A DNA stretch of 64,000 bases, taken from NCBI GenBank assembly GCA_965263165.1, contig OZ253584.1:2728001-2792000 (forward strand). The letters are read 5' to 3'. The stretch's first letter is position 1; each line of letters begins with the position of its first letter. This DNA comes from SAR202-VII-2 sp965263165. Lineage in GTDB: Bacteria > Chloroflexota > Dehalococcoidia > Lucifugimonadales > SAR202-VII-2. The notes beneath the pieces were generated by a model. The model did no database searches. It saw only the letters and a program-made list of their open reading frames with translations, and was not told the DNA's origin. The position numbers and the translations under genes were made by a program. Shown here one piece after another: positions 1 through 8,384 of the stretch.

Positions 1-373
1 CTTCGCGGGCGCGGGCCGTGAGGCGCTCGGCCTCTTCGCGGGCGCGGTCCATTTCCTGTTGGCGAACCTGGCCGGCGACCTGGCGGGCCTGCTCCAGCAT
101 GCGCTGGCTCTCCTGCCTGCCTTCCTGAAGCTGGTGCTCCAGCTCCTCTCCCTGGCGCTGGGCTTCCTGGCGCACGCGGCCAGCCTCGTCCAGGCTTTCC
201 TGAATGGTCTGGCGCCGATTGTCCAGCATGCGGAGGATGGGCTTGTAGGCCACCAGGTACAGGAGCGCCAGCAGGATGCCAAAGTTAACGACATAGACGA
301 GCAGGCTAATGCCGTCTATGCCAAGAGCCCCAATGCCTGAGAACTCTTCGGCCAACACAGGTGCAAGCAACAC
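1..373 (-). CDS. atpF: ATP synthase F0 subunit b (partial, C-terminus beyond window)
   Basis: Peripheral-stalk b subunit of the membrane F0 sector, which ties the catalytic head to the a subunit. Reading from a GTG at 373, the first ~25 residues lead into one hydrophobic segment (about residues 24-44, with YVVNFGILLALLYL), followed by a charged, Gln/Glu/Arg-rich coiled coil that runs off the left edge. The start is chosen because AGGGAGG lies five bases upstream on the minus strand. It follows atpE after about 28 bases in the usual order a-c-b. Only about 124 residues are visible, so the full length cannot be judged. Confidence 0.9.
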   Translation of the reverse strand, partial: MLLAPVLAEEFSGIGALGIDGISLLVYVVNFGILLALLYLVAYKPILRMLDNRRQTIQESLDEAGRVRQEAQRQGEELEHQLQEGRQESQRMLEQARQVAGQVRQQEMDRAREEAERLTARARE

Positions 374-401
374 GATGCCTCCCTAGCGCCTTGCCAACCG
401 G

Positions 402-635
402 CTAGGCCACGAAAACGAGCAAAATGGCCACGACGAGCACGTAGATACCGATGGCCTCTGCGAAGGCTATGGCCAGGATCATATTGGGCAGGATGGCCCC
501 TCTGGCCTCCGGGTTCCGTCCTAGGGCGTTCATTGCGGCTGCGCCCAGGATTCCAATGCCCAAGCCCGGCCCAAGCATACCCAGGCCCGCGGCCAGTCCA
601 ACGGCCAACATCCTTACGGCTTCAGTCTCTATCAT
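402..635 (-). CDS. atpE: ATP synthase F0 subunit c
   Basis: Ring-forming proteolipid of F0, 77 residues, a normal length. Two transmembrane helices are visible: a Gly-rich first helix (GLGMLGPGLGIGILGAAA, about residues 17-34) and a second one from residue 51. They are joined by the polar loop GRNPEAR, which contacts the central stalk. The ion-carrying acid is Glu60 in AFAEAIGIY. The residues around Glu60 do not make an obvious sodium site, so proton coupling is the default reading. It lies between atpB and atpF on the minus strand. The 203-base gap to atpB is long for this operon and shows no gene. Confidence 0.97.
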   Translation of the reverse strand: MIETEAVRMLAVGLAAGLGMLGPGLGIGILGAAAMNALGRNPEARGAILPNMILAIAFAEAIGIYVLVVAILLVFVA

Positions 636-838
636 CTAGTCCTCCTCATGCTCTAGTCTCACGGGGCCCGCGCGCCCCTTCGTCTCCATGCGGTCAATCA
701 ACAAGCCCAACCGGCGCCCTGCGCTGGTTGGCGTCCCCAGGGAGGTTGCAGCGCGACCTCCATCTTAACCTTACCTGGTAGCTGGGGGGAAGGATTCTCC
801 CGGCTCGCGCCTGCAACGAAGATCCCTGGGAAGTATAG

Positions 839-1753
839 CTATTCGTGGGCCTCCTCGTGGGGGGCCACTGCCACCGAAGTAAAGGCAAGCGTCAGTCCGG
901 CAAAGATGAGCGCTTGCACAAACCCAACCAACAACTCCAGTCCGTAGAACACGATGGAAACGACGAAAGAGGCCAGGAACGTGGACATCACCAGCACGAT
1001 TTCACCGGCGGTCATGTTGCCAAAGAGACGGAAGGTGAAGCTGAGCACCCGCGTCCCGTGGCTGAAAATCTCCAGGATGCCAACGAACACATCTATGGCG
1101 CCCATGAAGATGAGGCCGATGTTGAGCCGACGCAGGCCGCGGCCCAGGGTCTTGACGCGCACGAACTCGGACAGGTAGCCCGGGCCGTGGGCCCTCAGTC
1201 CCCAGAACTCGATGGCGACCAGGGAGACAATGGCCAGGGCCAGAGGCATGTTCAGGTCGGTTCCGGCGGAGCGGAACAGGTGGGCCTGAACGTTGCCGGC
1301 CAACTCGTGGCCCTCCGGATAGATCAGCCCAACGCTGGGGTAGATGGGAAGGAGGGCGATCCAGGAGTTGAAGGCGACAAAGAGGAAAATGGTGGCGATA
1401 AGCGGGAAGAAGCGCCTGCCGTTCTGCTCTCCGACGACGCTGGCAACGAAGTTGAACAATTGCTCGATGATGATTTCAAGGACATTTTGGAGCCCCCGGG
1501 GCACAACGGACATGCGGCGGGTGGTTATGGCAAAGACAATCACCAGGACGGCGGTGACGAGCCAGGCGGATAACAGGGTATTGGTGACCTTGAAGGCCCC
1601 CAGGTGAAAGATAGTCTGGGGCGCCAGGTGGAACTCCGGGGTTGAAAGGAGGGGTTCCCTGCCAAATAGATTGGCACCGACGACCCCTGTCACTACCCCA
1701 GTGAGCGCAAGGGCCACCGCTATGATTCCGAAGGGTATCAGGACTCTTCGCAC
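839..1753 (-). CDS. atpB: ATP synthase F0 subunit a
   Basis: Membrane stator subunit that forms the two half-channels beside the c ring. The 304 residues hold five to six hydrophobic helices. The diagnostic segment SFTFRLFGNMTAGE is present, carrying the essential Arg that faces Glu60 of subunit c. The C-terminal helix pair ends in a His/Glu-rich tail (VAPHEEAHE). The gene follows the small AtpI/AtpZ-type gene by nine bases, so the two are surely co-transcribed. Length and motif order are typical. A 242-codon frame on the opposite strand is only its antisense shadow. Confidence 0.97.
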   Translation of the reverse strand: MRRVLIPFGIIAVALALTGVVTGVVGANLFGREPLLSTPEFHLAPQTIFHLGAFKVTNTLLSAWLVTAVLVIVFAITTRRMSVVPRGLQNVLEIIIEQLFNFVASVVGEQNGRRFFPLIATIFLFVAFNSWIALLPIYPSVGLIYPEGHELAGNVQAHLFRSAGTDLNMPLALAIVSLVAIEFWGLRAHGPGYLSEFVRVKTLGRGLRRLNIGLIFMGAIDVFVGILEIFSHGTRVLSFTFRLFGNMTAGEIVLVMSTFLASFVVSIVFYGLELLVGFVQALIFAGLTLAFTSVAVAPHEEAHE

Positions 1754-1762
1754 CGGCGCGTT

Positions 1763-2005
1763 TTACACCTCAGAGTTTTTGCCGTCGTCGCCACCGGAGT
1801 ACATGAGCGGCGCCACCATCCGGTACAAGCCATAGAATCCCAGAGCAACTCCCAGCAGCAAACCGATAACCGTCAGGAGAGGAGTTGTGCCCAACCGGCC
1901 GTCCAGCCACAAGCCGCCGAGCGTACCTCCCACAATGCAGAGCGCCACGTACCATCCCAAGCCGACGACTTCGGCCAACAGGACCGGAGTCTTCTTGTTT
2001 TTCAT
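1763..2005 (-). CDS. atpI: AtpI/AtpZ-type small membrane protein of the ATP synthase operon
   Basis: An 80-residue protein with two hydrophobic segments (about residues 15-33 and 42-63), each rich in Gly (GLGWYVALCIVGGTLGG and LLLGVALGFYGLYRM). This is the pattern of the AtpI/AtpZ family encoded first in many atp operons, thought to help c-ring assembly or carry Mg/Ca. It ends in an acidic tail. Its position directly before atpB supports the call. It is too short to separate AtpI from AtpZ by eye. A frame starting ten bases earlier (to 2015) is out of register and lacks the family pattern. Confidence 0.8.
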   Translation of the reverse strand: MKNKKTPVLLAEVVGLGWYVALCIVGGTLGGLWLDGRLGTTPLLTVIGLLLGVALGFYGLYRMVAPLMYSGGDDGKNSEV

Positions 2006-2178
2006 GGCGCTTCAACCGGCTGAATAGTACTACACTGCCAAAACTGCGTCAATCGAGATAGATGGCGGTTTACAGGGATGCCGACGCTCGTTGCCACCCT
2101 GAATCGAAACCGCTCACCCATTGCGGGGAGGGGTTTCGACGCAGCCAGCCCTGTTGCCGGAGCATTGCAGCGCCGGGG

Positions 2179-2733
2179 TCACTGCTCCTTTCGTTCCCCT
2201 CCCGGGTCGAAGTCCTCCATGTCCAACGTCTGGATGAAGTCCTTGAACGCGGACAGGCGCTCTATCTCGGCGGCGTCCACGGGCTTGTTGCCCTGCTCGT
2301 CGCCCTCGGCCTCGATGGGGCGGCCCGTTTCCTTGTCCAAGAGAACGCCGGCCTTGTCAAGCACGCCCTCGTGGGCAAAGATGGGAGCCTGGGTCCTAAC
2401 AGCCAGAGCTATGGCGTCGCTGGGCCGCGAGTCGACCTCGATTTCCTTACCGTTGCTCTTGATGATGACCTTGGCGTAGAACGTGTCGTTGTTCAGGTCG
2501 GTGACAACGATGTGGCTCACCGCGGCGCCGAGAGACTCGAGCATCGAGCGCAGAAGGTCGTGGGTGAGGGGCCGGGGCACGGTAACGTCCTGAAGCTTCA
2601 CCGCGATGGCATCGGCTTCGGCGGGGCCGATCCAGATGGGCAGATACCGGTCCGACACCTTTTCCTTGAGGATGACAACCCGCTGGTAGTTCATCAGGCT
2701 CACCCGGATGCTGTCGATGACCATTTCCATCAT
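2179..2733 (-). CDS. Bifunctional nuclease-domain protein (DUF151)
   Basis: Member of the bifunctional nuclease (DUF151) family, small cytosolic proteins in which DNase/RNase activity has been reported. The hallmark N-terminus EMVIDSIRVSLMNYQRVVIL and the segments LPIWIGPAEADAIA and SRPSDAIALAVRTQAPIF are present. A short acidic helical tail (residues after about 150) resembles the UvrB/C-like tail common in the family. The start is placed at the Met of MMEMVIDS because AAGGGAGGG sits eight bases upstream and homologues begin there; an in-frame Met seven codons earlier is possible. The gene stands alone between the atp operon and IS copy 1. Confidence 0.85.
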   Translation of the reverse strand: MMEMVIDSIRVSLMNYQRVVILKEKVSDRYLPIWIGPAEADAIAVKLQDVTVPRPLTHDLLRSMLESLGAAVSHIVVTDLNNDTFYAKVIIKSNGKEIEVDSRPSDAIALAVRTQAPIFAHEGVLDKAGVLLDKETGRPIEAEGDEQGNKPVDAAEIERLSAFKDFIQTLDMEDFDPGGERKEQ

Positions 2734-2778
2734 GGCTTGGTCCCTCCCTTGCATCCTCGGTTGAACAACGATTCTAGT

Positions 2779-2826
2779 CCCCGCCCGTTTGGAGTGTCAA
2801 TTCCCCGCCCGTTTGGAGTGTCAATG
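2779..2826. repeat. 24-bp direct tandem repeat, two units
   Basis: Two adjacent copies of a 24-base unit beginning CCCCGCCCGTTTGGAGTGTC occupy 2779-2802 and 2803-2826, differing only at the last base. They lie in the gap upstream of the DUF151 gene, just before the hairpin repeat holding IS copy 1. No function is evident. Confidence 0.85.
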
Positions 2827-2840
2827 AACGGAAGTCGCAG

Positions 2841-2872
2841 GGGAGAACGCTTCCTAGGCTTCCCCCGGGTAC
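2841..2872. repeat. Left arm of dispersed hairpin repeat R1, split by IS copy 1
   Basis: The arm contains CTTCCTAGGCTTCCCCCG followed by GGGTAC. Its complement, read from 4118 back to 4090, is CTTCCTAGCCTGCCCCGTAC, so the two flanks of the IS once formed one imperfect palindrome. The same kind of sequence is uninterrupted at 51115-51175 and 23631-23710. Confidence 0.7.
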
Positions 2873-4089
2873 GAGACCTTTGCATAACCTCTTTCTGGTC
2901 AGGCACAATCAGCACGGAGAGCCAACGCCAAGGAGGGGAAGCCATGCACCGGACGATACGTGGACAGTCGTTCATTGAGGTGCTTCTCCCGGACCGAGTC
3001 GGACGGAACGGGAAGTTGGAGCGGCTCGAGGCGATGCTGGACTGGAAGGAGTTGGCCAACGTGGTCAAGGGCATCTATGCCGCCCCGTCAGGCCGTCCGA
3101 GCTATCCGCCGGTGGTGATGGTCAAGGTCATGGTGCTCCAGCAGTGGTATGACGCTTCCGACGAAGCGATCGAGGAAGCGCTGTGGGACCGGGTCTCGTT
3201 CAAGCGGTTCGTGGGGCTTGGCCTGGAGGACGCCGTCCCCGACCACTCGACGATCAGCCGCTTCCGCAGGGAAGTGACGGAGCGGGGTTTGGCCCTGCGA
3301 CTGTTCAAGGAGATGGACCGGCAATTGGCGCAGCGCAACCTCTTCGTGAAGAAGGGGACGCTCCTCGATGCGACCATCGTGGAGGCGCAGGCGAAGCGTC
3401 CTTCGCTGCGAGGGAGGCGGCCGGGAGCGCCGAGCGAGACCGACCCCGATGCGCGGTTCACGCGCCAGCGGGGGGTGTCGCAGTTCGGCTACAAGGCGCA
3501 CGTGGGGGTGGATGCAGGGTCAGGGCTGATCCGGGAGGCGGTGCTGACGCCGGCCAACGTGAACGATACGGAAGTGGCGGAGGCGTTGGTGAGGGGAGAT
3601 GAGGCGGCGGTGTATGCGGACAAGGCCTACGGGTCGAAGCAGCGGAGTGCCTGGCTCAAGTCCCTGGGCATCAAGGACCGGATCATGCGGCGGGCGGACA
3701 AGCATCATCCGGTGCTGCCGCCGTGGGAGCAGCGGCGGAACGCACTGATAGCACAGCAGCGGTCGGCGGTGGAGAAGGTGTTTGGGACGCTGAAGCGGAC
3801 CTACGGCTACCGGCGGGTGCGGTACATGGGGCTAGCGCGGAACGCCACGGAGCTGTTCTTCAAGTGTGCGGCATACAACCTGCGGCGGGCTGACCGTCTC
3901 CTGCTGGATGCCGCCTGACCGCCGGGGGCGGCGTGTGCCCGCAGGGGGTGGAAGCGCCCGGGAAGCCCTGAGAAGTCAGGGAGACCGGGGAGGAGAGCCA
4001 GGCCGCAGGCCGCCATCAGGCCCCCCAATCCCCGCCAGAACCCTCATTCCAACCAAACGGCGCATCAATGGGGATTACGCAAAGGTCTC
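2873..4089 (+). mobile_element. IS5-family insertion sequence, copy 1
   Basis: A 1217-bp element with one transposase gene and short terminal inverted repeats: left end GAGACCTTTGCATAACC, right end complementing to GAGACCTTTGCGTAATC. The ends are set by comparison with copy 2 at 20134-21350, where identity stops abruptly at the same bases. The flanking hexamers GGGTAC and GAGTAC differ at one base, suggesting a 6-bp target duplication. It sits in the centre of hairpin repeat R1. Confidence 0.93.
2944..3918 (+). CDS. IS5-family DDE transposase (copy 1)
   Basis: A 324-residue transposase that cuts and rejoins the element ends. It shows the IS5-type N-terminal domain (about residues 10-120, with PDHSTISRFRR near 99-109) and an RNase-H-like core with Asp142 (LLDATIVEA), Asp226 (YADKAYGS) and Glu277 in RSAVEKVFGTLKRTYGYRR, the Y-R-E-K style signature of the family. 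The ATG at 2944 is preceded by AAGGAGG. A longer frame starting at 2062 has no good initiation site and covers non-element DNA. It appears intact. Compared with copy 2 it has Glu36 and Leu118. Confidence 0.95.
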   Translation: MHRTIRGQSFIEVLLPDRVGRNGKLERLEAMLDWKELANVVKGIYAAPSGRPSYPPVVMVKVMVLQQWYDASDEAIEEALWDRVSFKRFVGLGLEDAVPDHSTISRFRREVTERGLALRLFKEMDRQLAQRNLFVKKGTLLDATIVEAQAKRPSLRGRRPGAPSETDPDARFTRQRGVSQFGYKAHVGVDAGSGLIREAVLTPANVNDTEVAEALVRGDEAAVYADKAYGSKQRSAWLKSLGIKDRIMRRADKHHPVLPPWEQRRNALIAQQRSAVEKVFGTLKRTYGYRRVRYMGLARNATELFFKCAAYNLRRADRLLLDAA

Positions 4090-4634
4090 GAGTACGGGGC
4101 AGGCTAGGAAGGGGTCTGGACGCGCCTGATGAGACAACAACGTCCGCTTCATTGAACAATTATCCCGGCTACGCTCCATCGACAACGACGCAACCTAGCT
4201 CTGCCAAATGGGGCAGGCGGAAAACCCAGGCGGCATGGTATAGTGGATATGCAGAATCCACCCAGGACAGGCACAACGGGAAGGCATACAGCGAAGGCGC
4301 CCCAACCCACCGGCTGGCCTTGGCCATGAGCAGCAAAAAGCTGGTCCCAGCGAACAGAGAAGAAGTCCACCCCTTGGTCGACGAGGTTGTCCGGGTAGCG
4401 CTCACCCGTCCTCATGGCCAACCTCTTCCCCTACATCTCATCGGCTCGCTGGCAGCAGGCGCCGCGCCTTCCAACTCCGGCCTCGATTGCCGCTCCCCGA
4501 GAGACTGCCCTCGCGAAGTCTTTGCCTACGGCCGCCTCCCCAATGAAGAAACAAGGCAACATTGCCCATCGAAAGGCGCCTCAGACTGTTCCGATGCCTG
4601 ATATCCCTCCCTCAACACACACGGTAGTGACGAC
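4090..4634. other. Intergenic region with no recognised gene
   Basis: The first ~30 bases are the right arm of hairpin repeat R1. The remaining half kilobase has overlapping open frames on both strands (for example 4149-4421 minus and 4068-4601 plus), but none has a convincing ribosome site, a family motif or a conserved domain. I see no RNA gene or terminator. It may hold decayed coding DNA and the promoter of the leucine dehydrogenase gene. Confidence 0.5.
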
Positions 4635-5702
4635 ATGAACATTACCAACCACATGGAGCACTTCGGCCACGAGCAGTTCACCGTGTTCGTCGACAGCAGC
4701 GTTGGCCTCAGAGCCTACGTCGCCATCCACGACACCACCCTCGGCCCGGCCCTCGGCGGCACTCGCATCTGGCCCCATCAGACGGAGCAAGACGCCGTTG
4801 AAGACGCGCTCCGCCTAGCCCGGGCTATGACCTACAAGTCTGCCGTCGCGGGCCTGCACCTCGGCGGCGGGAAGTCCCTCATCCAAGCCGACCCCCGAAA
4901 GGACAAGACGGAAGCCCTGCTCCGCTCCTTCGGCCGCTTCCTCGACACCCTCGGCGGCCGCTACATCACTACCGCGGACATCGGCATGACAACCGCCGAC
5001 CTCCTCCACGTCGCCCAGGAAACCCGGCACGTCACCGGCCTTCCAACCTCCCACGGCGGCAGCGGCGACCCCGCCGCCATGACCGGCCTCGGCCTGCACC
5101 AGGCAATGCGAGCCTGCGCAAACGCAACCCTTGGCGCCGATACCCTGCGAGACGTTACGGTGGCAATCCAGGGGTACGGCAAGGTCGCCAGTAAGCTTGC
5201 GCCCCATCTCCAACGAGACGGCGCCAGAATCATCGCAACCGACCTCTTTCCCGAAGCCCGGTCCCGGGCCGCAGCCGACGGCCTGGAAGTCCTGGAAAAC
5301 CCCGACGCAATCTATGATGTTCCCTGCGACATCTTTGCTCCCTGTGCCCTCGGCGGCGTACTGAACCCCGAAACCGTATCCAGGCTTACCTGCAGCATCG
5401 TTTGCGGCAGCGCCAACAACCAGCTCCTCGACCTAGGCGTCGCTGCGGCCCTCAAGGATAGGAACATCCTCTACGCTCCCGATTACGTCGTGAACGCCGG
5501 CGGGGTTATCAACATCTCCCTCGAAATTGGCCGCCCCTACGAGGAGGAGGAGGCCCGGGACAAGACCATGGGCATCTACGACACCGTGCAACGCATCATC
5601 GCCACGGCCAAGGAGCGCGACATCACCACCGCCGAGGCCGCCGACCGCATCGCAGAGGAGCGCATCGAGGCCATGCGGCAAGTGCGGCACATCCACGCCT
5701 GA
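4635..5702 (+). CDS. Leucine (branched-chain amino acid) dehydrogenase
   Basis: NAD-dependent oxidative deamination of leucine, valine or isoleucine to the 2-oxo acids. The 355 residues match the Glu/Leu/Phe/Val dehydrogenase family. IHDTTLGPALGGTR lies near residues 31-44, and the catalytic lysines fall at Lys68 (MTYKSA) and Lys80 (GGGKS), the same numbering as Bacillus enzymes. A Rossmann loop GYGKVA and the segment APDYVVNAGGVIN follow. ATG 4635 aligns with the family start, although no strong ribosome site is visible. The gene converges on the DMT permease with four bases between stops. It fits the branched-chain amino-acid transporter encoded at 44-49 kb. Confidence 0.93.
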   Translation: MNITNHMEHFGHEQFTVFVDSSVGLRAYVAIHDTTLGPALGGTRIWPHQTEQDAVEDALRLARAMTYKSAVAGLHLGGGKSLIQADPRKDKTEALLRSFGRFLDTLGGRYITTADIGMTTADLLHVAQETRHVTGLPTSHGGSGDPAAMTGLGLHQAMRACANATLGADTLRDVTVAIQGYGKVASKLAPHLQRDGARIIATDLFPEARSRAAADGLEVLENPDAIYDVPCDIFAPCALGGVLNPETVSRLTCSIVCGSANNQLLDLGVAAALKDRNILYAPDYVVNAGGVINISLEIGRPYEEEEARDKTMGIYDTVQRIIATAKERDITTAEAADRIAEERIEAMRQVRHIHA

Positions 5703-5706
5703 CCCC

Positions 5707-6624
5707 TCACCGCGCCGTCGCGATGAGCGCCAGCCCCGCCACGATCAGCAACGACCCAGCGACCCGCCCCCTGCCCACGGGCTCCTTGAGCACCACGACG
5801 CCGAGCAACACGCCGACCACAATGCCCGCCTCCCTTGCAGGGACCAGATAGCTGATGCGCGTGAACTGCAACGCCGTCAGCACCGCCCCGTAGGCCCCGA
5901 AATACATCAGGCCCGCCACCGCCGCCCGCAGACCGTTCGTCCGCCACTCCTTAGCGATGGCCGAACGCCCGAAGGTCCGGGTCAGATACGGCGCATATGC
6001 CGCCCCGCCGCCAAGGGTGAAGATGTACAGGTACAGGAAGGGGCTCACCTGCCCCACGACCTCTTTGTCGATGGACAGGGCAACGGTGACCGCCAGGCCC
6101 GTCAGCAGGGCGTACCGCGTTCCGGGGTGGCGCAGGAACTCTAGGGGGTCGCTCAGAATGCCACGGAATCGGCCCCACCAATACGCCACATAGATCCCAA
6201 CCACGATGATGCCTATGCCCACCGCCGCCTGAGAGGTCACCACCTCGCCGTAGAGCACAACCCCCACGATAGGCCCAAGCGCCGGACTGACGCCGCGGAT
6301 GATCGGGTACGCTAGGGAGAGGTCGGCCTTGGCGTAGCACCGGCCCAGGAATAGGAAGTAGGCGCCGTCCACCCCCGTCCGAATCGCCAACAGCCACGCC
6401 ACCGAGGCCAGGGACTCGCCATTCCAGAGGAAGTACACAGCCGCCGGTAACACAACCACGCTGGCCGCGACGCGCATCCACCAGGTGAAAACCTCCTGGT
6501 TGACCGCGCCCTTCAGCAGTAGGTTCCACACGGGATGCAACGCCGCGGAAACCAGGACAATGGCCAGCGAAGCAATGGACACGAACGCTAGCTTACACCA
6601 CCCCAGCGGCCCGGCAATTGACAC
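5707..6624 (-). CDS. EamA/DMT-family permease
   Basis: An inner-membrane protein of 305 residues with about ten hydrophobic helices arranged as two EamA repeats, typical of drug/metabolite transporters that export amino acids or other small metabolites. Recognisable features are the N-terminal ALHPVWNLLLKGA and the second-repeat stretch YLVPAREAGIVVGVLLGVVVLKEP. The substrate cannot be told from sequence. The start used is GTG 6624; a second GTG about 14 codons further in (VSIASLAIV) is an alternative, and neither has a strong ribosome site. It ends four bases from the convergent leucine dehydrogenase gene. Confidence 0.85.
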   Translation of the reverse strand: MSIAGPLGWCKLAFVSIASLAIVLVSAALHPVWNLLLKGAVNQEVFTWWMRVAASVVVLPAAVYFLWNGESLASVAWLLAIRTGVDGAYFLFLGRCYAKADLSLAYPIIRGVSPALGPIVGVVLYGEVVTSQAAVGIGIIVVGIYVAYWWGRFRGILSDPLEFLRHPGTRYALLTGLAVTVALSIDKEVVGQVSPFLYLYIFTLGGGAAYAPYLTRTFGRSAIAKEWRTNGLRAAVAGLMYFGAYGAVLTALQFTRISYLVPAREAGIVVGVLLGVVVLKEPVGRGRVAGSLLIVAGLALIATAR

Positions 6625-6748
6625 CCCTGAGCCGAAGGACTACGCTCGCCCCTAGCGGCGGGGGTGCGATGCGCCAACCCAGCCTTTTAGATAAACAACG
6701 CCCGCCAACGCCTACCCCGCTCCGACCCTCTCTCAAAACGGAGGCCGC

Positions 6749-7162
6749 GTGACCGAATCCACAAGGGTCGTCCCTCAGCCGGACCTCGAGACAGCCCCCT
6801 ATTGGGAAGCAGCGCGGGAGCACCGGCTCGAACTTCCCCGCTGCTCCGGCTGCAGCTCGTTCGTCTTCCCGCCGCGTCCCGCTTGCCCGGCGTGCAACAG
6901 CGGCAGTATGGCTTGGACCGAGGTCAACGGGCGCGGCGTTGTGTACACCTTCGCCGTCATGCACGACAAAATGGTGGCGGGCTTCGACCCGCCTTACGTC
7001 GTCGCCCAGGTCGCGTTGGAGGAACAGCCCAACATTCGCCTCCAGACCAATATCCTCGACTGCGAGCCGTCCGACGTGTACATAGGAATGCCCGTAGAGG
7101 TGACCTTCGAAAACCGCGCGGAAGGGGTCTCGATACCCCAATTCAGGCCGCGAACCGGCTGA
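6749..7162 (+). CDS. DUF35 OB-fold / rubredoxin-like Zn-ribbon acyl-CoA-binding protein
   Basis: A 137-residue partner of thiolase-like proteins. The N-terminal helix (PYWEAAREHRL) leads into a Zn ribbon CSGCSSFVFPPRPACPAC (about residues 32-49), then an OB fold with GRGVVYTFAVMHDKM and IGMPVEVTFE. Proteins of this type bind acyl-CoA and shuttle it to a thiolase-fold partner, which is the next gene here. GTG 6749 is preceded by GGAGG. The gene leads an operon with the thiolase-like gene (53-base gap) and a family III CoA-transferase. Confidence 0.9.
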   Translation: MTESTRVVPQPDLETAPYWEAAREHRLELPRCSGCSSFVFPPRPACPACNSGSMAWTEVNGRGVVYTFAVMHDKMVAGFDPPYVVAQVALEEQPNIRLQTNILDCEPSDVYIGMPVEVTFENRAEGVSIPQFRPRTG

Positions 7163-7215
7163 CGCCGGCCCCCCAATCTCCAGCCCCTCCTCAACACACA
7201 GACCAGGAGCCTCGC

Positions 7216-8337
7216 GTGGACAAGTCCTTCAGGAACAAGACCGCCATCGTCGGCGTCGGCTACACCGAGATGGTGCGCAGAACGGAGCGGAGCCTCGGCT
7301 CGTATGCAGTCGAGGCGTCGTTGCAGGCCATCGCCGACGCCGGCCTCAAGCCCACAGACATTGACGGGTATGCCGGAACACCAGTCGCCTTCGGAGGGTC
7401 CGCCCTCCACCTCGACGGCGTCGACGAGACCTCCGAGCGTTACATGATCAGCGCCCTGGGCCTCTCCAATATCCGCTGGGCCCAGGACATGAACGGCCTG
7501 ACCCCGTTCGCCCTCGTCTCCGCAATGCAGGCCTTGGCCGTGGGGGCCTGCGACTACGCGCTAGTAGTACGGGCCATGTACAACCCCGTAGGCGTACGGT
7601 ATAACCAGAGCAGCGAGCCACGGGCAGGCGGCCCAGCCCAGTTCACGGCCCCGTATGGCCTCGTGCCCATGGGCCGGCACGCCCAATGGCTAAAGCGCTA
7701 CATGCACGACAGCGGAGCCACCAAGGAAGACCTATTCAACGTCGTTAAGACCCTGCGCAGCCATGCCCAGCTCAACCCCTACGCCTACTGGAGGGGCAAG
7801 GACATCACCCTCGAAGACTACCTCGCCGCCAGGTGGATCTATGAGCCCCTCTGCCTCTTCGACTGTGACATGCCCCTCACCGGCGCAGGCGCTGTGGTGC
7901 TGACCACCGCCGATAGGGCCAAGGACCTGCCCCACCCGCCCGCCTACATCTCAGGTTTCGCCAGCACCTACGAGTCCGGCGACGCCGTCTTCGAAGCGTC
8001 TGGAGTGGGCCGCGACGAGATCCAGGCAGCCCAGCTCTACGACGGCTACATTCACATGGTCTGGTTCTGGTTGGAGCGACTGGGCTTCTGCGGCAAGGGC
8101 GAGGCCCATCAATTCTCCAGGGACGGCGGCATATCCCTTGGAGGCGCCCTGCCCGTGACAACCTTCGGCGGCAGCCAGGGCGAGGGCCGTCTGCACGGCA
8201 TGGGCCACATCAGGGAAGGCGCAATGCAGGTCATGGGCAGGGCCGGAGAGCGGCAGACGCCCGGCTTGGAACATTGCGTCGTTGCCTGCGGCTTCGAGTC
8301 GGTGCCGGGGTACGCATTCATCTTCAGCCGAGGCTAG
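7216..8337 (+). CDS. Thiolase-like protein, SCP2/lipid-transfer type, lacking the N-terminal Cys nucleophile
   Basis: A 373-residue thiolase-fold protein starting at GTG 7216, with CAGGAG just upstream. The N-terminus KTAIVGVGYTEMVRR and the segment SAMQALAVGACDYALVV follow the SCP2-like thiolase pattern, and the C-terminus GLEHCVVACGFESVPGYAFI matches the last thiolase motif in altered form. The position where active thiolases carry the acylated Cys reads MNGLTPFALVSAM and has none. I therefore infer a non-classical reaction such as retro-aldol/lyase chemistry or acyl carriage with the DUF35 partner. It lies 47 bases before the CoA-transferase gene. Confidence 0.85.
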   Translation: MDKSFRNKTAIVGVGYTEMVRRTERSLGSYAVEASLQAIADAGLKPTDIDGYAGTPVAFGGSALHLDGVDETSERYMISALGLSNIRWAQDMNGLTPFALVSAMQALAVGACDYALVVRAMYNPVGVRYNQSSEPRAGGPAQFTAPYGLVPMGRHAQWLKRYMHDSGATKEDLFNVVKTLRSHAQLNPYAYWRGKDITLEDYLAARWIYEPLCLFDCDMPLTGAGAVVLTTADRAKDLPHPPAYISGFASTYESGDAVFEASGVGRDEIQAAQLYDGYIHMVWFWLERLGFCGKGEAHQFSRDGGISLGGALPVTTFGGSQGEGRLHGMGHIREGAMQVMGRAGERQTPGLEHCVVACGFESVPGYAFIFSRG

Positions 8338-8384
8338 CTGAAAGGGGCCTAACAGCAGGCCCGCGAAAACAGAAGGAGGAGCAC

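Noticed and set aside
845..1573. Plus-strand 242-codon frame
   Set aside because: Antisense to atpB, highly acidic and polar, with no recognisable domain.
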